Positions 45,665 through 56,621 of a stretch of 64,000 bases of DNA are shown here, piece after piece. The stretch's first letter is position 1, and each line of letters begins with the position of its first letter. Source of the DNA: Sulfuriferula thiophila (GTDB lineage Bacteria > Pseudomonadota > Gammaproteobacteria > Burkholderiales > Sulfuriferulaceae); NCBI RefSeq assembly GCF_003864975.1, contig NZ_BHGL01000046.1, forward strand, positions 372,001-436,000. The letters are read 5' to 3'. The translations under genes and the position numbers were made by a program. The notes beneath the pieces were generated by a model that was given only the letters and a program-made list of their open reading frames with translations, was not told the origin of the DNA and did not search any database.

Positions 45665-46173
45665 TATTTGATACTGGCTTTATAAGCGGAAAATGGCTGC
45701 GTTTTATACGCACCCTCGACCACATAACGGCCGAGCAATAAAAACTCCGCAGCGTCTTTGGTCGGCCCGATAAAGCGCGTCACCGGTTCACCCTGATTAT
45801 CGAAGAAGATAAAAGTCGGTGTGGCACGCGCCCGCAGTTTCAGGGCAAAATCCTTTTCTGTGGTGTTTACCCCTTTGAAATCGGTCATCGGAGTGCCGCC
45901 CTTGACGTCCATCTCAAAGATCAGAAAATGCTTGCGATAATAATCCTGCACTTCAGACTGGCTAAGAATATTGGACTCCATGCGCGCGCAAAACGGGCAG
46001 TCTTCCATCACAAACATCAGCAATACGCCGGATTTTCCAGATTGCCGTGCCGTATCCAGTTCAGCTTTAAAATCGCCTAGCTTGGGCTGAAAGAAATAGT
46101 TCTGCACATCCCGCATCTCTGCAAATGCGGTAGTCGTCCACAGCAATAATGCTATTCCCAATACACGTAGCAT
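45664..46173 (-). CDS. Periplasmic thioredoxin-like protein (SoxW-like)
   Basis: 169 residues. A signal peptide (cut near Ala18) precedes a thioredoxin fold with redox pair Cys59-Pro-Phe-Cys62 and the cis-Pro motif RATPTFIFFD. The long loop with VKGGTPMTDFKGV resembles SoxW-type reductases linked to sulfur oxidation or c-type cytochrome work. The substrate is unknown. It is encoded upstream of, and overlapping, the TolC-like gene. Confidence 0.85.
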   Translation of the reverse strand: MLRVLGIALLLWTTTAFAEMRDVQNYFFQPKLGDFKAELDTARQSGKSGVLLMFVMEDCPFCARMESNILSQSEVQDYYRKHFLIFEMDVKGGTPMTDFKGVNTTEKDFALKLRARATPTFIFFDNQGEPVTRFIGPTKDAAEFLLLGRYVVEGAYKTQPFSAYKASIK

Positions 46174-46211
46174 ACCGACTCCTCATTGTTTTATTTTTTA
46201 TGCTGCTTTGC

Positions 46212-46270
46212 TAAGGAAGTACTGATTTAATCAAACATGGATTGCGTTGATTAAATCAGTGCCTCCCTAA
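46212..46270. repeat. Small inverted-repeat element, copy 1 (complete hairpin)
   Basis: A 14-bp perfect stem (ACTGATTTAATCAA and complement) around a 12-nt loop, extended outward by an imperfect GGAAGT/GCCTCC pairing. A 33-bp left portion recurs at 54703-54735 with one mismatch. It lies between the two thioredoxin-family genes and may end or attenuate transcription. Confidence 0.7.
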
Positions 46271-46280
46271 ATCAGGCCAA

Positions 46281-46745
46281 CTACTTTTTGGCCGGTTTTT
46301 TACCGTTGATATAACTCTCTACTGCGGCCTTGGTCAATGCACCAACCTGATAAGCCACGATCTTGCCTTCCGGATTATACAAATAGGTTGTAGGCAATCC
46401 TTGCACCTGACCTATCTGTGACGCTATCTTAGCGTTACCCAGCACAATCGGATAGCTGATAAACATACTATCGGCAAACTCGGTCACCTGTTTCGGATCA
46501 CGGTAGTCCATGGCGATGCCTATCACCACCAGTTTGGTCTTGCTGTACTTGTCGTGTAGCGAGATTAAGTCCGGAATTTCTTCCAGGCACGGCGGACACC
46601 AGGTTGCCCAGAAATTCACCAGCACCCATTTACCCTTATATGCATCCAGACTTTGCGTATGGCCCTTGGTATCCGTAAAACTGAAAGCCCATGCCGACGT
46701 AGCCATGAATGAAAAGGCGATAACAACCAATACTCGTTTTAACAT
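46281..46745 (-). CDS. TlpA/ResA-family thiol:disulfide protein
   Basis: 154 residues from an ATG at 46745 (AGGA site); an upstream in-frame start would spoil the signal peptide. The signal is cut near Ala20. The thioredoxin fold carries Cys50-Pro-Pro-Cys53 in FWATWCPPCLEE and the cis-Pro motif GLPTTYLYN. Such proteins reduce periplasmic disulfides, for example in cytochrome c maturation. It is upstream of the SoxW-like gene, with a hairpin repeat between. Confidence 0.9.
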   Translation of the reverse strand: MLKRVLVVIAFSFMATSAWAFSFTDTKGHTQSLDAYKGKWVLVNFWATWCPPCLEEIPDLISLHDKYSKTKLVVIGIAMDYRDPKQVTEFADSMFISYPIVLGNAKIASQIGQVQGLPTTYLYNPEGKIVAYQVGALTKAAVESYINGKKPAKK

Positions 46746-46791
46746 CAATAAAATCCTATAATCTTGTTTTTTAATTAGCCGCCGTTTATTC

Positions 46792-48192
46792 ATGACTGAC
46801 TACCGTATAGAGAAAGACTCGTTAGGCGAGTTCAAAGTTCCTGCAAATGCCTGGTATGGCATACAAACTGCACGTGCCGTGGAGAATTTCCCCATATCAG
46901 GCCGCATGCCCGATGTCGACTTTATCCGCGCCCACGTGCAGATCAAACTTGCTGCGGCACTTGCCAATACCCAGCCAGACTGGCTCACCGTTACTCAACG
47001 CGACGCTATTGTAGCTGCTTGCGAACGAATTTTGCATGGCGAATTTCTGGATCAGTTCGTGGTTGACCGTTTCCAGGCTGGTGCTGGCACCAGTCATAAC
47101 ATGAATACCAATGAAGTCATCGCCAACATTGCCAACGTCGCATTAGGGGCTGACAAGGGGTTATACGCGCCTATCCACCCTAATGACCATGTCAACATGG
47201 GGCAATCGACCAACGACACCATCCCAACTGCAATTCGTCTGGCGTTACTGGCCAAACTGCCACGTCTGCTGGACGTCATCGAGCACATGGCCAGCGCCTT
47301 TGACGATCTGGCTATTCAGGAACGCGATACGGTCAAAAGCGGCCGTACCCATCTACAGGATGCCGTACCCACCACGCTGGGGCGTGAATTTGCCGCCTAC
47401 AGCTGGACCTTGCGCCGTTGCGCCACCAATCTGGCCAATGTCCGCCCTCTACTCTGCGCAACCGGCCTCGGCGGTTCAGCCGCAGGTACCGGCTTGAACA
47501 CCTCACCCGACTACGCACAACGTGCAGCCACTGAATTATCCAGGCTCACCGGCGAAGCCATTGTGGTTGGTGATCTGGCGGCACAAATGCAATCCATGTT
47601 CGACATGCAGGCCCTGTCGGCTGCGATTCGTGGCGTTACGCTGGAACTCACGCGCATCGCCAACGATTTACGCCTGCTCGCTTCCGGCCCGCGTACCGGC
47701 CTGGGCGAAATCACCCTGCCACCGGTGCAGCCTGGCTCTTCCATTATGCCGGGCAAGGTCAACCCGGTCATGTTCGAAATGCTGAATCAGGTCTGTTTCC
47801 AGGTATTGGGTCAGGATGCTGCCGTGGCGTATATGACCCAGGCAGGGCAACTGGAGCTGAACGTGATGATGCCGGCGCTGGGTTCTGCCTTATTCGATGC
47901 GATGGACTGGCTTACCAATGCTGTGCGGGTTGCTACTGACAAGAATCTCAAGGGTCTGATCATTAACCGTGATCGCTGCGATCGCTTTATTCATGACAGC
48001 GTAGCATTAGCTACGCTGCTAAATACACGCATCGGTTACATGAAAGCTGGAGAAATTGCCAAGGAATCAGAAAAAACCGGCAAACCGGTGCGCGAGATTG
48101 TTGCTGCACACGGCCTGATGAGCGAAGCTGAATTTAATCAACTGGTACTGGCAGCTGCGCATGGTGTGGGCAGTGGCGGTGGCGCTGGCTAA
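46792..48192 (+). CDS. aspA: Aspartate ammonia-lyase (aspartase)
   Basis: 466 residues of the aspartase/fumarase superfamily. The signature GSSIMPGKVNPV (about 314-325) holds the catalytic Ser loop. SGRTHLQDAVPTTLG and NMNTNEVIAN match the family. VGDLAAQMQSMFDMQAL and overall similarity favour aspartase over class II fumarase, though fumarase C is a near relative. The C-terminus ends in a Gly-rich GVGSGGGAG tail. It is divergent from the TlpA gene and closed by a strong terminator. Confidence 0.85.
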   Translation: MTDYRIEKDSLGEFKVPANAWYGIQTARAVENFPISGRMPDVDFIRAHVQIKLAAALANTQPDWLTVTQRDAIVAACERILHGEFLDQFVVDRFQAGAGTSHNMNTNEVIANIANVALGADKGLYAPIHPNDHVNMGQSTNDTIPTAIRLALLAKLPRLLDVIEHMASAFDDLAIQERDTVKSGRTHLQDAVPTTLGREFAAYSWTLRRCATNLANVRPLLCATGLGGSAAGTGLNTSPDYAQRAATELSRLTGEAIVVGDLAAQMQSMFDMQALSAAIRGVTLELTRIANDLRLLASGPRTGLGEITLPPVQPGSSIMPGKVNPVMFEMLNQVCFQVLGQDAAVAYMTQAGQLELNVMMPALGSALFDAMDWLTNAVRVATDKNLKGLIINRDRCDRFIHDSVALATLLNTRIGYMKAGEIAKESEKTGKPVREIVAAHGLMSEAEFNQLVLAAAHGVGSGGGAG

Positions 48193-48203
48193 ACTGGATG
48201 CAT

Positions 48204-48233
48204 AAAAAAACGGTGCTGGTGCACCGTTTTTTT
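48204..48233. terminator. Bidirectional rho-independent terminator
   Basis: Stem AAAAAAACGGTGC / GCACCGTTTTTTT with a TGGT loop. A- and T-runs on both sides let it serve both aspA (left) and the convergent yqhA-like gene (right). Confidence 0.93.
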
Positions 48234-48246
48234 ATGCTGACGCGAC

Positions 48247-48813
48247 TCAATGCGCTGTTTTGTTCTCAGGCTCTTCACCATCTTTGTTATGCGATTCTGA
48301 AGCGTGAGTGAAATACAACGCAACACCAATCAATGCGATCGCCCCGCCCAGATACAACAGATCCAGCGGCTGATTCATCGGAATTTTAAGCGCTTTTTCA
48401 AACAGGTTGACAATCATGATCATCAGCACCACTTTAGCCAGGCGCTGTTTCAGATCATCCAGACTGTTAATCACCAGCACCTTGCTGGAAGTCCGCGTAC
48501 CATGCGCTTCGTCTATATCACTGATAAACAGCTCATACAAACCCAGCGAAAAAATCAGCATGAATGTTGCCAGCAAATAACCATCCACCACCTCAACAAC
48601 GTGGGTAATGGTTTCATCATGCAAAGCCTTGCGTGCTTCCGCAGCCAAGCCGCTATCTGCATAATGCAGCACATGCTGAACCAGATACACCACATCGACC
48701 GTCGCCATGTACATGACAGTCAATGCTGCTGCCATGCTCGCCAGTACGGCAAACACAACCATATAACGACTCCGCCACAATGCACCTTCAAACAAGAATT
48801 CCATAAATTTCAT
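48247..48813 (-). CDS. YqhA/UPF0114 family membrane protein
   Basis: 188 residues with about four membrane helices. Family motifs are RYMVVFAVLASM at the first helix, LYELFISDID in the middle, and INSLDDLKQRLAKVVLMIMIV. The family is widespread and its function is unknown. The C-terminal tail is charged (HNKDGEEPENK). It stands alone, convergent with aspA. Confidence 0.88.
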   Translation of the reverse strand: MKFMEFLFEGALWRSRYMVVFAVLASMAAALTVMYMATVDVVYLVQHVLHYADSGLAAEARKALHDETITHVVEVVDGYLLATFMLIFSLGLYELFISDIDEAHGTRTSSKVLVINSLDDLKQRLAKVVLMIMIVNLFEKALKIPMNQPLDLLYLGGAIALIGVALYFTHASESHNKDGEEPENKTAH

Positions 48814-48949
48814 AATATTACCTTTGAAAAATTCAACACTATAATAAACCGGTACCGGATAATAACCTGATGGTGTGCATGTCTATTTTACAAGTTATAA
48901 AATAAGTCATACACTCTATCTCAAATAATAATGAAACGAAGTGCTCATC

Positions 48950-50542
48950 ATGACGCCAAGGTTCACGATACCTGCCCAGGACACACAGCTTGCGCACCCT
49001 ACCGAAATGCGCCCCAAGCATTTACAGACTTGGCTTGAACAACTGCACCTGAGCGATCCGCACACCGCTTCTAGCAGCATATTATCATCTCTAGCAGCAC
49101 TCAATCGCCAGCCTTTATCCAGTGACACCCGATTAAAACTGCTGGCCTTGTATTGGCAAACCATCCAGACTCAGGTCACCATGCTGCAACGGCAACTCTC
49201 TGGCAGCATGTTGCCGCTCTCCGCAAAAGCGGACGCCCATACCCGCCTGGCCCGGGAATTATTACTGGAATTAGGCCATGGCTACAAGCTGGTATTGATG
49301 GATAACAGCACCAGTCTGCTTAACTTCCGCAGCAAACCTGATGCGACTCCTGTCATCTATCAGCTCCTGTTAATCCAGCATCGCATACTGGAATTATGCT
49401 ATGAAATGTATGCTCCCGTACCTGTCGGCTTATGGCTGGAAATACACCAGACATACATGTATGCGCACGAGACAGGGGCAACTCACACCATTATCAGTGA
49501 AGACGCGCCCACTACGGTCATCCATGCATACCAGCAAATATTATTGATTGCGCTGGCTGACCCATACCATCTGATGCAGGGTGAATTATCGCATGTCATC
49601 GAACTAACCCGGGAATACGCATTACTGTGCGAAATTGAAACGACCCATACAGCCAATACCAACGCCAATATTTTCACATTGAATCTGGCGGAGGATGCGC
49701 CGCCGCACATCACTACCCGCCTTGAAACCAGAACAGCTAATTCATCAGTGTGTTTTTTTAACACACATAACCTGATTGAACATATGCTCTTCCTGCTAGC
49801 CAAGCTTGAAGCAGGTTCATTACCAGCGTCACTGGCACTCACTGAAATCGCATCCGAGGCCGGTTACCGGAATTTACTCAGCCGTCTGATCCATAGCTGG
49901 GGCATACCGCACTTGCGACGCTTTAACCGGCGCAGTAATACGCAGAACAATATCGAAGTGAATCATGGCTTGCGCACGATTCATGCGCTGCTGAATACCA
50001 CCGTGGGTAATGATGACAAGCCGATCGACATTACCGCAGCCAGCTTTACTGCGCCTGAAAATACCAGTCGTAATTATTTCGTCAGTCAATGGCAAGCGGT
50101 GAATAACAGCGCACAAGGGCACTCTCTTCGTACCACAGGTGCCACGCCGACGCATATCAAAGTAGGCGAGCTGATTGCGATGCGTGAGAAAACGGATGAA
50201 CCGTGGAATTTATGCGTGATTAAATGGATCAAGAATGTGGATATCGGCGCTATTGCAATAGGTGTCCAGTTGTTGCCGCCACATGCTCACGCTGTTTCCG
50301 TTTGCAATCCGTTCTCAGCCATTAAAAATGTTCAACCGGGTATGCTTTTCCCTGAAAATTCAGCATTGAAACAAGGCAATATACTACTCACCCCCCACGG
50401 CATATACATGAAAAACGTACACATGGACCTGATCACCGACGGCACACACTCCATCGTACCGGGCAAACTGGTATTACAAACCCAGTCATTTGATCTGTTC
50501 GAATTCACCGTCGATAAAGTAAATCATTCAAACTGCCATTGA
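48950..50542 (+). CDS. Large protein with possible PilZ-like C-terminal domain
   Basis: 530 residues from the ATG at 48950; an in-frame GTG three codons earlier is an alternative. The first 350 residues are helical and lack recognised motifs. The C-terminal part contains VGELIAMRE, then WNLCVIKWIKNVDIGAIAIGVQLL, a pattern I associate with PilZ-like beta-barrel domains of betaproteobacterial c-di-GMP-related proteins, but the RxxxR binding motif is not clear. Its 3' end overlaps the convergent yihY-type gene by 19 bp. Confidence 0.6.
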   Translation: MTPRFTIPAQDTQLAHPTEMRPKHLQTWLEQLHLSDPHTASSSILSSLAALNRQPLSSDTRLKLLALYWQTIQTQVTMLQRQLSGSMLPLSAKADAHTRLARELLLELGHGYKLVLMDNSTSLLNFRSKPDATPVIYQLLLIQHRILELCYEMYAPVPVGLWLEIHQTYMYAHETGATHTIISEDAPTTVIHAYQQILLIALADPYHLMQGELSHVIELTREYALLCEIETTHTANTNANIFTLNLAEDAPPHITTRLETRTANSSVCFFNTHNLIEHMLFLLAKLEAGSLPASLALTEIASEAGYRNLLSRLIHSWGIPHLRRFNRRSNTQNNIEVNHGLRTIHALLNTTVGNDDKPIDITAASFTAPENTSRNYFVSQWQAVNNSAQGHSLRTTGATPTHIKVGELIAMREKTDEPWNLCVIKWIKNVDIGAIAIGVQLLPPHAHAVSVCNPFSAIKNVQPGMLFPENSALKQGNILLTPHGIYMKNVHMDLITDGTHSIVPGKLVLQTQSFDLFEFTVDKVNHSNCH

Positions 50543-51690
50543 TTCAGCGTCATATCCGGCTGCGCCACCAATACCTTCAGCACTGCCGCCTGTTGATCAG
50601 GCTGGAACACCAGCCGCTCAAACACTTCACGCACCAAAATATATTCTGGCTGCTTCGCCAACGCCCAACCCTTACCCGAACGCAACACCCAGCGCGCATC
50701 CACCAGTTGCCCTAGCACTTCTTCCAGCTGCTCCCAGCTAGCGCGCTCGATTCTGATCGCCAATTGCTTAATCGTCAGCACCTCCCCCTGCTGCTGTGCC
50801 ATTGCAAGCTGTTTCAATATCGTTAACGCCATATAAAACAGACTGCCGGGTGCCTGAACACCGGCTTCATGAGGTGCGCGATAATATGGCAGGGTCGCTG
50901 TCACGGTTGCGCCCACCAACACGGTCATCCATGACAAATAAATCCACAACAGAAACACTGGTAACGCAGCAAAGGTGCCGTACACCAGTGTGTATGAAGG
51001 AAAATGACTGATATACACCGAAAACAGCAGCTTCATCGCCTCAAAGCCCAAGCCGGCCACCAGCCCGCCTATCCATGCATGGTGCGCTGGCACGTAACGA
51101 TTTGGCACCAGCAAATACAACAAGGACATCGCCATTACCGTCAGCAATACCGGCATCAGTTTCAATACGAATAAACTTAATCCATATTGCTGATGCCCCA
51201 AACCAAACGTCAGACTAGTCAAATACGACGTCACATACAAGCTGGCGCCGATCAGTAAGGGCCCAAGCGTCAATATTGACCAGTACACCAGAAAACGCTG
51301 CGCCATAGGGCGCACTCGCTGCACATGCCAGATGCGATTCAGCGCATGCTCGATTGTCTGCATCAGCATGAATGCCGTGACCGCCAGCAACACCGTGCCA
51401 ATCGCCGTCAGCTTGCCTGCATTCTCGGAAAACTGGAACATATAAACCGTAATCACCTTACCCGCCGCTTCCGGCACCATATTGTTCAGCAGAAAAACCT
51501 TCAGACTGGTCGAGATTTCGGTGAAAGCAGGAAAAGCAGAAAAAATGGTCAAACCTATCGTGATCAGCGGCACGATGGCCAGCAATGAAGTGTAGGTCAG
51601 ACTGGCGGCGGTCTGATTGGAACCATCCGCCATAAAGCGTTTGGCAACCAGCAGCAGGAAATAATAAAGACGCTTGATATGAGTATTCAT
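50524..51690 (-). CDS. YihY family inner-membrane protein
   Basis: 388 residues from an ATG at 51690 (AGGAC site). Six predicted membrane helices contain the family motifs GSNQTAASLTYTSLLAIVPLITI and YGTFAALPVFLLWIYLSW. The C-terminal 110 residues form a soluble winged-helix-like region seen in the longer proteobacterial members. It was once annotated as ribonuclease BN, which is not correct for this family; the role is unknown. It is divergent from wrbA. Confidence 0.9.
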   Translation of the reverse strand: MNTHIKRLYYFLLLVAKRFMADGSNQTAASLTYTSLLAIVPLITIGLTIFSAFPAFTEISTSLKVFLLNNMVPEAAGKVITVYMFQFSENAGKLTAIGTVLLAVTAFMLMQTIEHALNRIWHVQRVRPMAQRFLVYWSILTLGPLLIGASLYVTSYLTSLTFGLGHQQYGLSLFVLKLMPVLLTVMAMSLLYLLVPNRYVPAHHAWIGGLVAGLGFEAMKLLFSVYISHFPSYTLVYGTFAALPVFLLWIYLSWMTVLVGATVTATLPYYRAPHEAGVQAPGSLFYMALTILKQLAMAQQQGEVLTIKQLAIRIERASWEQLEEVLGQLVDARWVLRSGKGWALAKQPEYILVREVFERLVFQPDQQAAVLKVLVAQPDMTLNQWQFE

Positions 51691-51704
51691 AGTCCTGAGT
51701 TTAA

Positions 51705-54042
<2,338 letters not shown>

Positions 54043-54043
<1 letters not shown>

Positions 54044-54702
54044 TGACTGTCCTCGGCCAACTCAGCGACCACCAGCGCCTCAGCATAGCAATAATTGCCG
54101 GGGCCGCAGTGATGCTGGGTCTGCCTGGCAGCATACTGACTGACACGCGCCTGATTGCCAGCTGGGATATGGGCGCCAGCGTCAGTCTGTTGCTGGCCTG
54201 GCTGACCATGTCCGGCGCAGATGCCAAAGCCACCAAACGCAGTACCCATGATAAACGCCAAAGCAGCACAGCTATTTTGTGGCTGGTATCGTTAGCAGCG
54301 CTGGCCAGCCTGATGGCACTGATTTTCCTGTTCAAAACCGAAACCAATACCGGTCCGCTGGATAAAGCAGTGCACATAGGCTTATCAATCCTGGCATTAA
54401 TAGCATCCTGGCTACTCATCCATACGCGTTTCGCCTTTCACTACGCCCATCGCTACTATGTCAGTGGCGGCCCCAACAATAGCAAGGAAATTGGCGGGCT
54501 GAACTTCCCCGGTGGCAACGAACCTGATTACCTGGATTTCGCCTATTTCTCCTTCATCATCGGCATGACGTCTCAAGTTTCCGATGTCGCCGTTACCTCA
54601 CGTATCATGCGTCGCCTGGCCCTGATGCATGGTCTGCTTTCATTTGCATTCAATATGGTCATACTCGCCTTAAGCATCAACATCGTCGCCAGCCTCATTT
54701 AG
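54043..54702 (+). CDS. DUF1345 membrane protein
   Basis: 219 residues with about five membrane helices and the family motifs FAFHYAHRYY and DYLDFAYFSFIIGMTSQVSDV. The function is unknown. It is coupled to serS by a TAATG overlap. Its stop codon TAG at 54700-54702 lies in the outer edge of a small repeat (ATTTAGGGA), so the present C-terminus may have been set by insertion of that repeat. Confidence 0.9.
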
Positions 54703-54735
54703 GGAAGCACTGATTTAATCAAACATGGATTGCGT
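54700..54735 (+). repeat. Small inverted-repeat element, copy 2 (left half)
   Basis: 54703-54735 matches 46215-46247 at 32 of 33 positions. Its outermost bases (ATTTAGGGA) also match the complement of the right arm of copy 1. The right arm itself is missing here, so this is a half copy. It spans the DUF1345 stop codon. Confidence 0.7.
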
Positions 54736-54790
54736 ACCCCGTTACACATGCTAGACTCAATACAGCATTCAAACGCAGCAGGAGATAAGC

Positions 54791-55237
54791 ATGTACAAAC
54801 ACATACTGGTTGCCATTGATGGCAGCGCGACATCCACTAAAGCAGTTAATGAAGCCATACGTCTTGCGCAAGTACACAAGTCGACGCTGCGTTTACTCCA
54901 TGTTGTTGACACTGCCATGATAGATATCGACAACGGCGGCATGACGTATATGCCCGAAGTAATGGACACGCTGCGTCAGAGTGGCATTAAGTTACTGCAG
55001 CAGGTGCAGGCGCATGTCGAAAAATCCGGCGTGTCGGCAGAAACCGCGCTGTTAGAAACGGCAGGCGTTACGCGAATCGCTACGGAAGTGGTGGATGACG
55101 CCAAAAAATGGCCGGCAGATCTGATTGTACTCGGCACCCATGGACGCCGTGGTTTTGCGCACCTGCTGCTTGGCAGCGTAGCGGAGGACATAGTGCGCAT
55201 GGCCAGCGTTCCGGTACTATTAATACGTGGAGAATAG
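54791..55237 (+). CDS. Universal stress protein (UspA family)
   Basis: 148 residues behind AGGAG. The N-terminus MYKHILVAIDGS holds the conserved Asp. The ATP-binding pattern G-x2-G-x9-G-S is present (GTHGRRGFAHLLLGS), so it should be a nucleotide-binding Usp. It is monocistronic. Confidence 0.95.
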   Translation: MYKHILVAIDGSATSTKAVNEAIRLAQVHKSTLRLLHVVDTAMIDIDNGGMTYMPEVMDTLRQSGIKLLQQVQAHVEKSGVSAETALLETAGVTRIATEVVDDAKKWPADLIVLGTHGRRGFAHLLLGSVAEDIVRMASVPVLLIRGE

Positions 55238-55499
55238 CCTGCAAAACGAAGCTACAGCATCTGCAGTCAAAAAGCGCTGATTGTTAACGTTAGGTTTTCG
55301 TAAGCAAACAGGGACTAAAATACGGATATAACGGTCAGCCCAATCATCGTTACAAGAAAGTTAAATGCCAAAAAAGATGTGTATCATAGCGTTCGTACAT
55401 GACTGCTGGCCGCCTAAACCTGTAGTTTTCTGTCCAGACTGCCGGAACCGACGTATCCAATGACCCCTTTTTTGACTAAAAATAACGTGAGTATGCCTA

Positions 55500-55886
55500 A
55501 TGAAATGTTTCTTTAGAATTTTCTTCAAATCGTTGCGAATCGTGCTGATCCCCTTCATGCTGGTTTGGGAAAAAATGACCACGCCCAAAGGTGTCAGTCG
55601 CCAACCGGAAGCGCAGCAACGTGTCGATCAGCAATGCAAAGATCTGGCGCTTTACCAGTTCAAGACCTGCCCATTCTGCATCAAGGTCCGACGCGAGCTG
55701 AGCCGTTTATCGCTGAATATCCTGCTGCTGGATACGCAAAATCAACAGCAAAACCGCGAAGCGTTATTGCAGGGTGGTGGTCGGGTTACAGTGCCTTGTT
55801 TGAGAATTACAGATGAACACGGAAATGTTCAGTGGATGTATGAGTCTTCAGAAATCATTCGTTATCTGCATGCGCGTTTTGCTTAA
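55500..55886 (+). CDS. Membrane-anchored glutaredoxin-like protein
   Basis: 128 residues. An N-terminal hydrophobic segment (about 4-22) precedes a glutaredoxin fold with Cys57-Pro-Phe-Cys60, the cis-Pro motif TVPCLRI and the glutathione-site ESSEIIRYL. The membrane anchor is unusual for glutaredoxin. With no signal cleavage site, the domain could face either side of the membrane; the positive N-terminus suggests it faces outward, but this is weak. No strong ribosome site is seen. Confidence 0.82.
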   Translation: MKCFFRIFFKSLRIVLIPFMLVWEKMTTPKGVSRQPEAQQRVDQQCKDLALYQFKTCPFCIKVRRELSRLSLNILLLDTQNQQQNREALLQGGGRVTVPCLRITDEHGNVQWMYESSEIIRYLHARFA

Positions 55887-55906
55887 CACCATCAGACCCA
55901 GCCTCC

Positions 55907-55942
55907 GCGCCAACATTGGGGATTGAAGCCCCAGCTTGGCGC
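55907..55942. terminator. Nested hairpin between convergent genes
   Basis: An outer stem GCGCCAA / TTGGCGC encloses an inner TGGGG / CCCCA. It is placed between the convergent glutaredoxin-like gene and the exported protein gene. There is no T-run, so it is a possible bidirectional terminator only. Confidence 0.5.
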
Positions 55943-55958
55943 TACTGGCAAGCAACAA

Positions 55959-56408
55959 TTACTTTACCCGGGGTGCAAAAACGCCACTCCAGCCGCTGGT
56001 CGCTATGCGTAGCTGCCCCGTTTCCAGCTTGGTCATGGTGAACTTGCCGCCATTTCTTAAGGCATAGCGCAACACCCAGTTGGCTGCTGGCCCAAGGCGT
56101 ATCTGCTCCCCGGTAAAACGGGTTTCCAGATTGGCACCAGCCTTGCAAATAACGCCCGCGCTTTCAGCCCAGAGACCCTCTCTGGTTTTAATGAATTCAA
56201 TATAAAGCGCGCCGTTATTTTCAACAATTGAAACCACCAGCGGCTTGCCGTCATCCATGGAGGTCTCTTCCCATTTCAGCGGAAAAACCTGCTCGCCGAG
56301 CATCAGCTTCAACTCGCCCATCGTTGACGCGCATGCCTGCAACTCATGCGCCTGGCTATGCACAGGCAACAGCAATGGCAGACACAGCAATAAATAGTTA
56401 AGGCGCAT
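55959..56408 (-). CDS. Small exported protein of unknown function
   Basis: 149 residues from an ATG at 56408; a GTG four codons upstream is an alternative. The signal peptide is cut near SQA. The mature domain is beta-rich, with two Cys (about 26 and 88) and a closing ATSGWSGVFAPRVK. I recognise no family. It is convergent with the glutaredoxin-like gene. Confidence 0.72.
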   Translation of the reverse strand: MRLNYLLLCLPLLLPVHSQAHELQACASTMGELKLMLGEQVFPLKWEETSMDDGKPLVVSIVENNGALYIEFIKTREGLWAESAGVICKAGANLETRFTGEQIRLGPAANWVLRYALRNGGKFTMTKLETGQLRIATSGWSGVFAPRVK

Positions 56409-56540
56409 AGCGAGACTCACTTCTCGAATTTAACGGGGATAACATGCGTTCCAGCCAATCACTGTTTTGCACTTAGCCAATATACTGGAATTTATCCATT
56501 TATACTGAAATTCATCATTCGTATAAGTGGACTACCCACA

Positions 56541-56573
56541 AAAAAAGGAACGCTAACATAGCGTTCCTTTTTT
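56541..56573. terminator. Bidirectional rho-independent terminator after clpB
   Basis: A perfect 15-bp stem with a 3-nt loop (AAAAAAGGAACGCTA, ACA, then the complement ending in six T residues). It lies 49 bp after the clpB stop and can work on both strands. Confidence 0.93.
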
Positions 56574-56621
56574 CATTTACTGCGGTAATTAAAGTCCGAT
56601 TGGCAAAACAACCGATTTTAC

